From: Streptomyces armeniacus
Lineage (GTDB): Bacteria > Actinomycetota > Actinomycetes > Streptomycetales > Streptomycetaceae
DNA: 64,000 nt
Reading direction: 5' to 3'
NCBI RefSeq assembly: GCF_003355155.1
Contig: NZ_CP031320.1
Location: 5,509,367-5,573,366, forward strand
Part shown: piece after piece, positions 41,526-49,546 of the stretch
Position numbering within the stretch: position 1 is the stretch's first letter
Layout of the letters: each line of letters starts with the position of its first letter
Notes under the pieces: model-generated
The model's database searches: none
What the model saw: the letters and a program-made list of their open reading frames with translations, nothing else
What the model was told of the DNA's origin: nothing
Program-made: the position numbers and the translations under genes

Positions 41526-44048
41526 TCAACGGTCCACTTTCTCACCCGTGTCCTGCGGGCCGCTGCTTTCCGCCGCGGTGTCCGCGCCCCGCTCACCCGG
41601 CTGCTCGGCCGCTCTGTGCTGTTGTGACGTGCCCGAGGGGTCGTTCGGATCCGCCACCGTGTCGTCCGTCACCGCGTCGTCCGCCGGCGCCTCGGCAGCG
41701 GCCCCGGCGTCGCTCTCGTCCCCGCCGCCGCCCGGGGTGCCCGCGCCGGCCGCGTCCGAACCCCGCCGCTTGCGCTGCGTGTACATCCGGATGCCGGCCA
41801 GCACCACCAGCAGCACGCCGCCCGCGATGACCAGCAGCACCGTCGAGGTGATGGAGGTGACCTTCACCTGGAACGTCATCGGCGGCCCGTACGGCTTGCC
41901 CTCCTTGGTGTACAGCTGCGCGGTCACGGTCGCCCGGCCGTTGGCCTTGGCGGTGGTGTCGAACTTGACGGACTGGCTGTGCCCGCCGGCGACGACCACC
42001 GGCTGGTCCTCGCCGACCTCCAGACCGAGGGCGCGGCTGGAGGTGAGCCGCAGCCTGAGCCCGTTGACGTCCTGGAGCAGGTTGTTCTGGACGGTGACGG
42101 GGATCGTCGCGCTGCGCCCGGACAGCGTCAGGTCCGACTTGTGGATCAGCTGCACCTTGCGGGTCAGCCCGACGAGATAGTCCTGCACGGAGGTGCGGAA
42201 GCGCTCGGCGTCCGCACGCTCGCCGCGCCACGAGTTGGACACCTCACGGTCTATCGCGTTCCCGAAGGGGGGCACCACGCGGTCCTTGCGGGAGAGGATC
42301 TCGCTGAAGTCGTTCAGCATGCTCTGCGTGCGCTGGATCTGCTCGAACGCCTTCGTGGGCAGCTCCTGCTTGCGCAGCGAGTCCGGGTACGCGCCGCCGC
42401 CCGGCACCGAACGTCGGGCCGCCGGGTCCGGCTTGGCCTTCGCCGCGTCGGCGAGGCCGGCGGCCCGGGTCCAGCCGCCGCCGTCGGAGAGCGCGCTGAG
42501 CGCCTGCGCCATCGCCCGCGCCTGGGACACGGTCGGCGTGCGCTGCGGGGCCACGACGATGCTGCGCTGCCGGTTGGGCACCTGCTGCGCGACCGACAGC
42601 GTCTCGGAGAGGAACTGCTGCACCGCCAGCGTCGACGCCCCGGCCCGCGTCAGGTCCGCCTCGAACGCTGTCGACAGGCGGTGGTCCGCGACCACCGCGG
42701 TGGTGCCGCCGCCGATGGGCCGGGCGGCGGTCGGGGTGTACGGGATGCCGCCGGTCTCGCGGAAGCTGTCGCTGCGCGCGATGACGTTGTGCGCGCCCCC
42801 GGAGGTGGCGACCTCGACCACGGACGAGTCGAGCGCGCCCTCGTAGGGCCAGGCGAAGTCCGTACTGGGCTTGGTGTGCAGGACTGTCTCGACGGTGCGC
42901 GCCGCCAGCTCGGTCGCGGGCCGCAGCCGGCTGAGCGCGCCCGGCACGGCACGGCCGCGGTGCGCGAGGGACGCCAGGTCCGGGTCGGCGAACGGCAGCG
43001 CGACGATCTTCTGGCCGCGCACGGCCTCCTGGAGGCTCTTGAGCCACTCCTTGGCAGCGGCCTGTCCCTTGCCCGGCTCGGTGCCGCCGTCCTCGGTGCT
43101 GACCTCGTACGGCTTGGTCATGGCGTCGACGCTCGCCAGCAGGTCCGGGTCGACCACCCAGGACACCGGGAGGTCCGCGCCGAGCTCGACCATCTGCTGC
43201 AGTCGGCCGCCGGGGGCGATCTCCTTGGCCAGGTCGTCGTTGCGGAAGACCGAGGTCTGCTGCTCGTCGGACTCCGTGCGGGCGGTGAGGTGGGAGGAGG
43301 AGACCAGCGGCCACAGGTACGTCAGCTTGGTCTTCGGCGACGACCCCGACGTCTGCCACGGCAGGAAGCTCCGTTCCATGCCCAGCACCTGGTCGTACGG
43401 CTGCGCCTTCGTCTGCGCCGTCAGGGAGACGCCCAGCTGGTACACGCCGCTCTGGCCCAGGCCGAGGTCACCGACCGGCACCTTCATGCTGAAGTTGCGC
43501 GTGACGCCGGGCGGCAGGGCGGCGATCTTCACGCGGGAGTCGTCGATCTCCGTACCGTCCGCGCCGGGGAGGTACCCCTTGCGCTGGGCGGCCTGGTCGA
43601 TCGCGCTGCGGCTGTTCATGGCGGGGCCGAGGCGGAGCGCGACGTGGCCGCTGCTGACGGTCCGGCTGCTCTTGTTGGTGACGGTGCCGGTGACGGTGAG
43701 GGTGTCGCCCTTGCTCGGCACCGAGGGGGTGAGCCGGTCGACGGAGATGTCGGTCGTACGGGAGCCGCTGGGCGCGTTCTTCCCGGACGGCGCGTTCGTC
43801 GTGGAACCGGTCCGCGCGCCGGCCTTCGCCTGTGGCTGCGCGTGCGCGTGTGCCCGCGCGTACGCCTGCGACGCCTGTGCCGACCCCTGGGCCGCCGTCT
43901 GAGGGCCCGCCTGCGGCCGGTCGGCGGAAGGGGCGGCGGCCGCGGCGGGGGCCGGGAGAACGGCGCACAGCAGCGGCATGGTGACGAGCGCGGCTGCCGC
44001 CGCGCGCCGCAGCCTGCTGCGGACGGGAGCGGTCGGGGTGCCTTGCAT
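41526..44048 (-). CDS. DUF6049 family secreted/membrane protein
   Basis: An 840-residue exported protein conserved beside murJ in Streptomyces. A signal peptide (LVTMPLLCAVLPAPAAAAA) is followed by an Ala/Gln/His-rich linker. A large extracytoplasmic region includes an immunoglobulin-like beta-sandwich part (DTLTVTGTVTNKSSRTV). One C-terminal membrane helix (TVLLVIAGGVLLVVLAG near residue 740) and a basic then acidic cytoplasmic tail complete it. Function is unknown; the conserved position upstream of murJ suggests a part in wall or lipid II handling. ATG 44048 is chosen because the signal peptide starts there, though the frame is open far upstream. Confidence 0.88.
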   Translation of the reverse strand: MQGTPTAPVRSRLRRAAAAALVTMPLLCAVLPAPAAAAAPSADRPQAGPQTAAQGSAQASQAYARAHAHAQPQAKAGARTGSTTNAPSGKNAPSGSRTTDISVDRLTPSVPSKGDTLTVTGTVTNKSSRTVSSGHVALRLGPAMNSRSAIDQAAQRKGYLPGADGTEIDDSRVKIAALPPGVTRNFSMKVPVGDLGLGQSGVYQLGVSLTAQTKAQPYDQVLGMERSFLPWQTSGSSPKTKLTYLWPLVSSSHLTARTESDEQQTSVFRNDDLAKEIAPGGRLQQMVELGADLPVSWVVDPDLLASVDAMTKPYEVSTEDGGTEPGKGQAAAKEWLKSLQEAVRGQKIVALPFADPDLASLAHRGRAVPGALSRLRPATELAARTVETVLHTKPSTDFAWPYEGALDSSVVEVATSGGAHNVIARSDSFRETGGIPYTPTAARPIGGGTTAVVADHRLSTAFEADLTRAGASTLAVQQFLSETLSVAQQVPNRQRSIVVAPQRTPTVSQARAMAQALSALSDGGGWTRAAGLADAAKAKPDPAARRSVPGGGAYPDSLRKQELPTKAFEQIQRTQSMLNDFSEILSRKDRVVPPFGNAIDREVSNSWRGERADAERFRTSVQDYLVGLTRKVQLIHKSDLTLSGRSATIPVTVQNNLLQDVNGLRLRLTSSRALGLEVGEDQPVVVAGGHSQSVKFDTTAKANGRATVTAQLYTKEGKPYGPPMTFQVKVTSITSTVLLVIAGGVLLVVLAGIRMYTQRKRRGSDAAGAGTPGGGGDESDAGAAAEAPADDAVTDDTVADPNDPSGTSQQHRAAEQPGERGADTAAESSGPQDTGEKVDR

Positions 44049-44228
44049 CTCAGCCGCCTCGGCCACGCTTGTCCGTCCCGTCGTTCCGTCGTGGGTGTGT
44101 GGTGGTCCTGAACCCCTGATGGTAACGATCGCCGGGGGTGCTGCGTGCCGGGGCTGCCCACCACGCCCCATGATCAGCCGGGGGACGCCCGGCACGGCTG
44201 CGGAAAGGTCAACGTACCCTGTTCTGCT

Positions 44229-45782
44229 GTGCCGAACGCCAACGAAGACAGCCAGCAGACAGAGCAGCGGCCCCAGCAGCCCCCGCGGCCACAGCGCCCA
44301 CGCCAGGAGCCGCCGGAGCAGCCTCAGGCCGCGGCCCAGGAGCTGAACGGGGCGCAGCGCCGCGCCGTGAGCGAACTGCTGCGGGTGTCCCCCGTCGCCG
44401 ACGACCTCGCCCGCCGCTTCGAGCGGGCCGGGCACACCCTGGCGCTGGTCGGCGGCTCCGTACGGGACGCGCTGCTGGGGCGGCTCGGCAACGACCTGGA
44501 CTTCACCACCGACGCCCGCCCCGAGGACGTCCTCGCGCTGGTGCGGCCGTGGGCGGACGCGGTGTGGGACGTCGGGATCGCCTTCGGCACGGTCGGCTGC
44601 AAGAAGTTCGGGCCGGCGGACGGCGGGGGGCGGCAGCGCTTCGACATCGAGATCACCACGTACCGTTCCGAGGCGTACGACCGCATGTCGCGCAAACCGG
44701 AAGTGTCCTACGGCGACTCGATCGAAGAGGACCTCGTCCGCCGGGACTTCACGGTGAACGCCATGGCCGTCGCGCTCCCCGCGAAGACGTTCGTGGACCC
44801 GTACGGCGGCCTGGAGGACCTGGCGCGGCGGGTGCTGCGTACGCCGGGGACGCCCGAGGACTCGTTCTCGGACGATCCGCTGCGGATGATGCGGGCGGCG
44901 CGTTTCGCCGCGCAGCTGGACTTCGAGGTGGCGGACGACGTGGTGGCCGCGATGACGGCCATGTCGGAGCGGATCGACATCGTGTCGGCGGAGCGGGTGC
45001 GCGACGAGTTCAACAAGCTGATCCTGTCGCCCCATCCGCGCAAGGGCCTGCGGCTGCTGGTGGACACCGGGCTCGCGGAGCGCACGGTGCCGGAGATCCC
45101 GGCGCTGCGCCTGGAGCGGGACGAGCACCACCGGCACAAGGACGTCTACGAGCACTCGCTGATCGTGCTGGAACAGGCCATGGACCTGGAGGACGAGGGC
45201 CCCGACCTCACGCTGCGGCTCGCGGCGCTGCTGCACGACATCGGCAAGCCGAAGACGCGCCGCTTCGAGTCCGACGGGCGGGTCTCCTTCCACCACCACG
45301 AAGTGGTGGGCGCGAAGCTGACCAGAAAGCGGATGACCGCGCTCAAGTACTCCAACGAACTGGTCAAGGACGTCTCCCGGCTGGTCGAACTCCATCTGCG
45401 GTTCCACGGCTACGGCACCGGCGAGTGGACCGACTCGGCGGTGCGCAGATACGTACGGGACGCGGGGCCGCTGCTCGGGCGGCTGCACAAGCTGACGCGT
45501 TCGGACTGCACGACGCGGAACAAGCGGAAGGCCGCGGCGCTCTCGCGGGCGTACGACGGTCTGGAGGAGCGCATCGCGCGGCTGCAGGAGCAGGAGGAGC
45601 TGGACGCGATCCGGCCCGATCTGAACGGCAACGAGATCATGGAGGTGCTGGCCGTCGGGCCGGGACCGGAGGTCGGCAAGGCGTACCAGCACCTGCTGGA
45701 GCTGCGGCTGGAACACGGACCGCTGGGGCGGGACGCGGCGGTGGACGCCCTCAAGGAGTGGTGGGCGGCGCAGCGGGACTGA
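44229..45782 (+). CDS. cca: CCA tRNA nucleotidyltransferase
   Basis: A 517-residue class II CCA-adding enzyme that builds or repairs tRNA 3' ends. After a Gln/Pro-rich leader of about 45 residues come LVGGSVRDALLGR and DLDFTTDA (the metal-binding DxD). RRDFTVNAMA and PLRMMRAARFAAQ (template-binding region) follow, and an HD domain with LLHDIGKPKTRR. GTG at 44229 is chosen; the ribosome site is poor, and the frame extends upstream without conserved text. It is divergent from DUF6049 with a 180-bp gap. Confidence 0.93.
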   Translation: MPNANEDSQQTEQRPQQPPRPQRPRQEPPEQPQAAAQELNGAQRRAVSELLRVSPVADDLARRFERAGHTLALVGGSVRDALLGRLGNDLDFTTDARPEDVLALVRPWADAVWDVGIAFGTVGCKKFGPADGGGRQRFDIEITTYRSEAYDRMSRKPEVSYGDSIEEDLVRRDFTVNAMAVALPAKTFVDPYGGLEDLARRVLRTPGTPEDSFSDDPLRMMRAARFAAQLDFEVADDVVAAMTAMSERIDIVSAERVRDEFNKLILSPHPRKGLRLLVDTGLAERTVPEIPALRLERDEHHRHKDVYEHSLIVLEQAMDLEDEGPDLTLRLAALLHDIGKPKTRRFESDGRVSFHHHEVVGAKLTRKRMTALKYSNELVKDVSRLVELHLRFHGYGTGEWTDSAVRRYVRDAGPLLGRLHKLTRSDCTTRNKRKAAALSRAYDGLEERIARLQEQEELDAIRPDLNGNEIMEVLAVGPGPEVGKAYQHLLELRLEHGPLGRDAAVDALKEWWAAQRD

Positions 45783-45822
45783 CCGCCGGGGGCGGACAAC
45801 GGTACGGGCGGCTGTGTGGGGC

Positions 45823-46302
45823 TCAGCTGCTCTTGTGCGGCTCGAGGCAGAGCGTGAACAGGACGTCGCTGCCCTTGGTCTCGGAGTACTGGGCGTACTT
45901 CTCACGGTCGCACTCGCCCTCGCCGTCGTGCTTCTCGGCGACCTTGTACTCGGCGTCCGACGACGAGCAGTCCACGACCTCGACCTCGGGCGAGATGTCC
46001 GAGCCGCGGTTGATGACGCAGTCGCCCTTGGCCGCCTGGTCCGCGTCGTCCTGACCCGAGTACCAGGCGGCGCCGGCCGCCACGAGCGCGATGACACCGG
46101 CGATGCTGATGAGTATCTTCTTGGCCTTGCCGGCGCCGCCGCGCTGCGGTGCGGGCGGCGGGGCCATGGGCACGCCACCGGGCTGCTGACCGTACTGCGG
46201 CTGCTGGGGCTGCTGGCCGTAGGGCTGCTGCGGCTGCCCGGGGTAGGGCTGGCCCGGCTGCTGGCCGTAAGGGTTCTGTCCCTGGGGAGGCGGAGTCGTC
46301 AT
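45823..46302 (-). CDS. Proline/glutamine-rich single-pass membrane protein (LppU-like)
   Basis: A 159-residue protein with a cytoplasmic N-terminal 70 residues rich in QQPYGQ/PGQP repeats. One membrane helix follows (ILISIAGVIALVAAGAAW), then an 80-residue outer domain with four cysteines in DCVINRGSD, VDCSSSDAEYKV, GECD and LCLEP. This matches the small LppU/SCO3897-like family. It binds nothing known. The ATG at 46302 has AGAGGAA upstream; it converges with the CCA gene, the two stops 40 bp apart. Confidence 0.85.
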   Translation of the reverse strand: MTTPPPQGQNPYGQQPGQPYPGQPQQPYGQQPQQPQYGQQPGGVPMAPPPAPQRGGAGKAKKILISIAGVIALVAAGAAWYSGQDDADQAAKGDCVINRGSDISPEVEVVDCSSSDAEYKVAEKHDGEGECDREKYAQYSETKGSDVLFTLCLEPHKSS

Positions 46303-46428
46303 CGGGGTGTTCCTCTGATGGGTGATGAATCGCACGGTGTGCGAGGTAACCCAGGTAAGTTATCGATAAGGACAGGCCGAATCAGGACGCTGGAGCAACC
46401 TGTGGCATCGATGTGACAGTTGTGACAC

Positions 46429-47748
46429 TCAGGCCACGGGCGAAGACTGCCGAAATCGGGCCATAGCGACGGCCACGGCAAGATAGATTCCGGCCACACT
46501 TACTACGAGGGCCGTCGAGCGCCCGTCGGGCGGGAGCATCAGCGAGGCGACTCCGGCCGCGCCGACGAAGGCCACGTTGAAGAGCATGTCGTAGAGCGCG
46601 AACACCCGGCCGCGGAAGGCGTCGTCCACCGACGACTGCACCGCCGTGTCCGTCGTGATCTTCGCCCCCTGGGTGACCAGGCCCAGCACGAACGCCGCGG
46701 CCATCATCGGCACCGGGGCGAACGGCAGCCCGAGCGCGGGCTCCAGTACGGCCGCCGACCCCGCGCAGACCGCGATCCAGCCGAGCTGCCCCGCCCGTTC
46801 GACGGCCCACGGCGTGACGATCGCGGCGGTGAGGAAGCCCACCGCGGAGACGGCGACCGCGACCCCGAGCCACTTCAGGCCGTCGTCGGCGGCCGGGCCG
46901 GTGGCGTCGCCCGCACCGCCGGGACCGGCGCCGTCCGCCCACGCGTACCGGCACAGCATCAGCACCATCACCGTCAGCGCCCCGTAGCAGAAGCGCATCA
47001 GCGCCATCGCGGCGAGCGTACGGGCCGCCGTACGGCGCTCCGCGACGTGCCGCAGCCCGTCGACGAGGCCGCGCGCCGTGCTCGCGACGGCCGCCACGAA
47101 GTGCGGCTGCACGCGGGTCGGTTCGGGGCCCAGCACATCGCGGTGCATACGGAGGGACGCGAGTCCAGCGAGGAGGTAGACGGTGGCCGCGACGGTCACC
47201 ACGAGCGCGTCGGAGGACCTGCCTCCGCCGGGGGCGAGCAGCCGTACGGCGAAGGCGACGCCACCGCCGGCCGCGGCGGCGACCGTACCGGCCGTGGGGG
47301 AGAGCGAGTTGGCCATCACGAGCCGTTCGTCGTCGACGACCCGTGGGAGGCTCGCGGACAGTCCCGCGAGGATGAAGCGGTTGACCGCGGTCACGGAGAG
47401 GGCGGAGAGGTAGAACAGCCAGTCCGGTACGGCCCCGAGGATCAGCGCCGCGGTGCTGAGCGCCATGACGGACCGCAACAGGTTGCCGAACAGCAGCACT
47501 TGCCGCCGCCGCCAGCGGTCGAGGAGCACCCCGGCGAAGGGGCCGAGGAGCGAGTACGGCAACAGCAGAACCGCCATCGCGGAGGCGATGGCGGCGGGGG
47601 AGGTCTCCTCCTCGGGCGAGAACACCACATGGGCGGCGAGCGCCACCTGGTAGACGCCGTCGGCGAGTTGGGACAGCAGACGCACGGCGAGCAGCCGCCG
47701 GAACCCGGGAAAGCGCAGCAGAGTGCGGAGATCACCGACGAGTGGCAT
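46429..47748 (-). CDS. MFS transporter (permease)
   Basis: A 439-residue major facilitator protein with 12 predicted helices, beginning RTLLRFPGFRRLLAVRLLSQLADGV split across the start and first helix. The loop 2-3 motif is LLDRWRRRQVL. Similar proteins are annotated as macrolide or general efflux pumps, but the substrate is unknown. ATG at 47748 has GAGGGT nearby. The frame continues to GTG at 47799, but that extension is created by the parS palindrome, so I exclude it. Confidence 0.85.
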   Translation of the reverse strand: MPLVGDLRTLLRFPGFRRLLAVRLLSQLADGVYQVALAAHVVFSPEEETSPAAIASAMAVLLLPYSLLGPFAGVLLDRWRRRQVLLFGNLLRSVMALSTAALILGAVPDWLFYLSALSVTAVNRFILAGLSASLPRVVDDERLVMANSLSPTAGTVAAAAGGGVAFAVRLLAPGGGRSSDALVVTVAATVYLLAGLASLRMHRDVLGPEPTRVQPHFVAAVASTARGLVDGLRHVAERRTAARTLAAMALMRFCYGALTVMVLMLCRYAWADGAGPGGAGDATGPAADDGLKWLGVAVAVSAVGFLTAAIVTPWAVERAGQLGWIAVCAGSAAVLEPALGLPFAPVPMMAAAFVLGLVTQGAKITTDTAVQSSVDDAFRGRVFALYDMLFNVAFVGAAGVASLMLPPDGRSTALVVSVAGIYLAVAVAMARFRQSSPVA

Positions 47749-47775
47749 GCGCTCAACCCTCACACACTCGGCCGT

Positions 47776-47791
47776 CGTTTCACGTGAAACA
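47776..47791. promoter_or_regulatory. parS site (ParB-binding centromere element)
   Basis: GTTTCACGTGAAAC (47777-47790) is the exact 14-bp core of the bacterial parS palindrome, with flanks C/A. ParB binds such sites near oriC to organise chromosome segregation, and Streptomyces carries a cluster of them around oriC. It lies in the gap upstream of the MFS gene. Confidence 0.93.
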
Positions 47792-47872
47792 TCGGCCACG
47801 ACAGGTTCGGACGGCCGGGGGCCCGGGGGTCGCCCCCCAGGAGAGGCAGCCGCGGCGGACGGCTCTGCCCGC

Positions 47873-49411
47873 TCAGCCCGTGGACGGGCTTCCCCACCGC
47901 ACGTAGCCGCCCTCGAGGTCCGCCGCGTGGCTGCGCGGGGCGGCGGACTGTGCGTGCCGTACGTGCCGGGTCAGCGCGAAGCGGTCCGGCGCCCGGTCCA
48001 GGACGCCGCCCGCCGGGTCGTCGGAGCCGTCCCGGCGGACCACGTCCCGTTCCGGCATCAGGATGTCGCGGACGATCACGGCGCACAGGTAGAGCGTGCC
48101 GAGCAGGTGCAGCAGGATCACGAACTGGTAGCCCTCGGGCGGCAGTCCGTGGTGCTTGTCGCCGCTGCCGGTGTACGCGAGGTACAGCCAGATGCCGAGG
48201 AAGTAGATGACCTCGCACGCCTGCCAGATCAGGAAGTCGCGCCACTTGGGCCGGGCCAGGACGGCCAGCGGGATGAGCCACAGCACGTACTGCGGCGAGT
48301 AGACCTTGTTGGTGAGGATGAACAGCGCGATCACCAGGAACACCAGCTGCGGCAAGCGCGGCCGCCTGGGCGCGTACAGGGTCAGGGCCGCGATCGCCGC
48401 GCAGCCCAGTAGCATCAGCAGCGTGGCGTACGTGTTGACGTCCTCCAGCTGGTTGCCGGTGCGCTGCGAGATGATCAGCCAGAACGAGCCGAAGTCGACG
48501 GGGCGTTCCTGGCTGAAGGTGTAGAACTTCTTCCAGCCGTCCCACGCCAGCAGCATCACCGGCAGGTTCACGGCGGCCCAGGAGAACGCGGCGCCGCTGA
48601 CCGCCGAGCCGAACTCTCGCCACCGTCCCGCGCGCCAGCACAGCAGCAGGAGCGGGCCGAGCATCAGCAGCGGATAGAGCTTGGCGGCGGTGGCCAGTCC
48701 GATCAGGACGCCCGCCGCGAGCGGCCGGCTGCGTGCCCACATGAGCATGGCGGCGGCGGTGAGGGCCACAGCCAGCAGGTCCCAGTTGATGGTGGCGGTG
48801 AGGGCGAAGGCGGGTGCCATCGCGACCAGCAGCGCGTCCCACGGGCGCAGTCGGTGCGTACGGCTGACGCAGACGGTGATCACGACGGCGCAGACCATCA
48901 GCATGCCCGCGTTGACCATCCAGTAGATCTGCTCGCGGTGTACGAGGTCCTCGCCACCGGGTGTCATGAAGGCCGCGACCTTCATGAACAGCCCGGTCAG
49001 GACCGGGTATTCGAGGTACTCCATGCCGCCGGAGGTCTCCTCCGGGATGCTCTGGAAGTACGGGACGAGGCTGTCCGCGAAGCCGCGCCCCTTGTAGAGG
49101 TGCGGGATATCGGAATAGCACGCGTGTGCGTATTGGCTGGTCTGGCCGAAGAACCAGGCGCCGTTGTAGCAGGGCAGCTTCTGCAGCATGCCCAGCACGA
49201 AGGTGCCCAGCGTGACGAGCACGGTCACCCGTACCGGCGTCCACCACCCCGGCCCGGCCGCCCGCCGCCCCGCGGGCCCGCCGATCAGCTCGCTGCCGGC
49301 GGCGGCCACCTCGTCCTGCTCGGTGGGCCGCACCCTCTGCCGCCCCAGCGGCACCCGCTGCCGCGGGGCCTCACGTGCCGGGGGCTGCTGCTGGTGGTGC
49401 GCGCTCGTCAT
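47873..49411 (-). CDS. GT-C (GT87-like) polyprenyl-sugar mannosyltransferase-like membrane protein
   Basis: A 512-residue integral membrane protein with about 10-12 helices. After 60 soluble, Gln/Arg-rich residues come the first helix (VTVLVTLGTFVLGML) and an extracytoplasmic loop with GMEYLEYPVLTGLF. An Asp/Glu-rich first loop, AAKLYPLLML and TNKVYSPQYVLWLIPL are typical of DUF2029/GT87 enzymes, which use polyprenyl-phosphate sugars on the outer face of the membrane. The exact sugar and acceptor are unknown; the neighbourhood suggests envelope glycan. ATG 49411 is behind AGGA. Confidence 0.85.
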   Translation of the reverse strand: MTSAHHQQQPPAREAPRQRVPLGRQRVRPTEQDEVAAAGSELIGGPAGRRAAGPGWWTPVRVTVLVTLGTFVLGMLQKLPCYNGAWFFGQTSQYAHACYSDIPHLYKGRGFADSLVPYFQSIPEETSGGMEYLEYPVLTGLFMKVAAFMTPGGEDLVHREQIYWMVNAGMLMVCAVVITVCVSRTHRLRPWDALLVAMAPAFALTATINWDLLAVALTAAAMLMWARSRPLAAGVLIGLATAAKLYPLLMLGPLLLLCWRAGRWREFGSAVSGAAFSWAAVNLPVMLLAWDGWKKFYTFSQERPVDFGSFWLIISQRTGNQLEDVNTYATLLMLLGCAAIAALTLYAPRRPRLPQLVFLVIALFILTNKVYSPQYVLWLIPLAVLARPKWRDFLIWQACEVIYFLGIWLYLAYTGSGDKHHGLPPEGYQFVILLHLLGTLYLCAVIVRDILMPERDVVRRDGSDDPAGGVLDRAPDRFALTRHVRHAQSAAPRSHAADLEGGYVRWGSPSTG

Positions 49412-49428
49412 GCGCACATCCTGCCGCA

Positions 49429-49470
49429 CGGAGCCCCCGCCGGGTCCAGCCAGACCCGACGGGGGCTCCG
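49429..49470 (-). terminator. Distal hairpin after the PBP gene
   Basis: Arms 49429-49445 (CGGAGCCCCCGCCGGGT) and 49454-49470 pair with one mismatch around an 8-nt loop. Confidence 0.8.
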
Positions 49471-49485
49471 TACGCTCCCGTGTGC

Positions 49486-49540
49486 GGGGCGCGCGGCCCG
49501 TGCCGTACGTGATGTACGTGCGGTACGGGCCGCGCGCCCC
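49486..49540 (-). terminator. Very long hairpin directly after the PBP stop
   Basis: A stem of about 24 bp (arms from 49486 and to 49540) with two G-U pairs starts seven bases past the stop codon of the PBP gene. With the second hairpin it forms a tandem terminator. Confidence 0.85.
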
Positions 49541-49546
49541 GCGGCG

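Noticed and set aside
44049..46178. Long upstream extension of the DUF6049 frame
   Set aside because: It runs antisense to the CCA gene; the signal peptide shows that the real start is ATG 44048.
47749..47799. N-terminal extension of the MFS transporter through the parS site
   Set aside because: It has no ribosome site, and the extension is the translation of the parS palindrome; ATG 47748 fits better.
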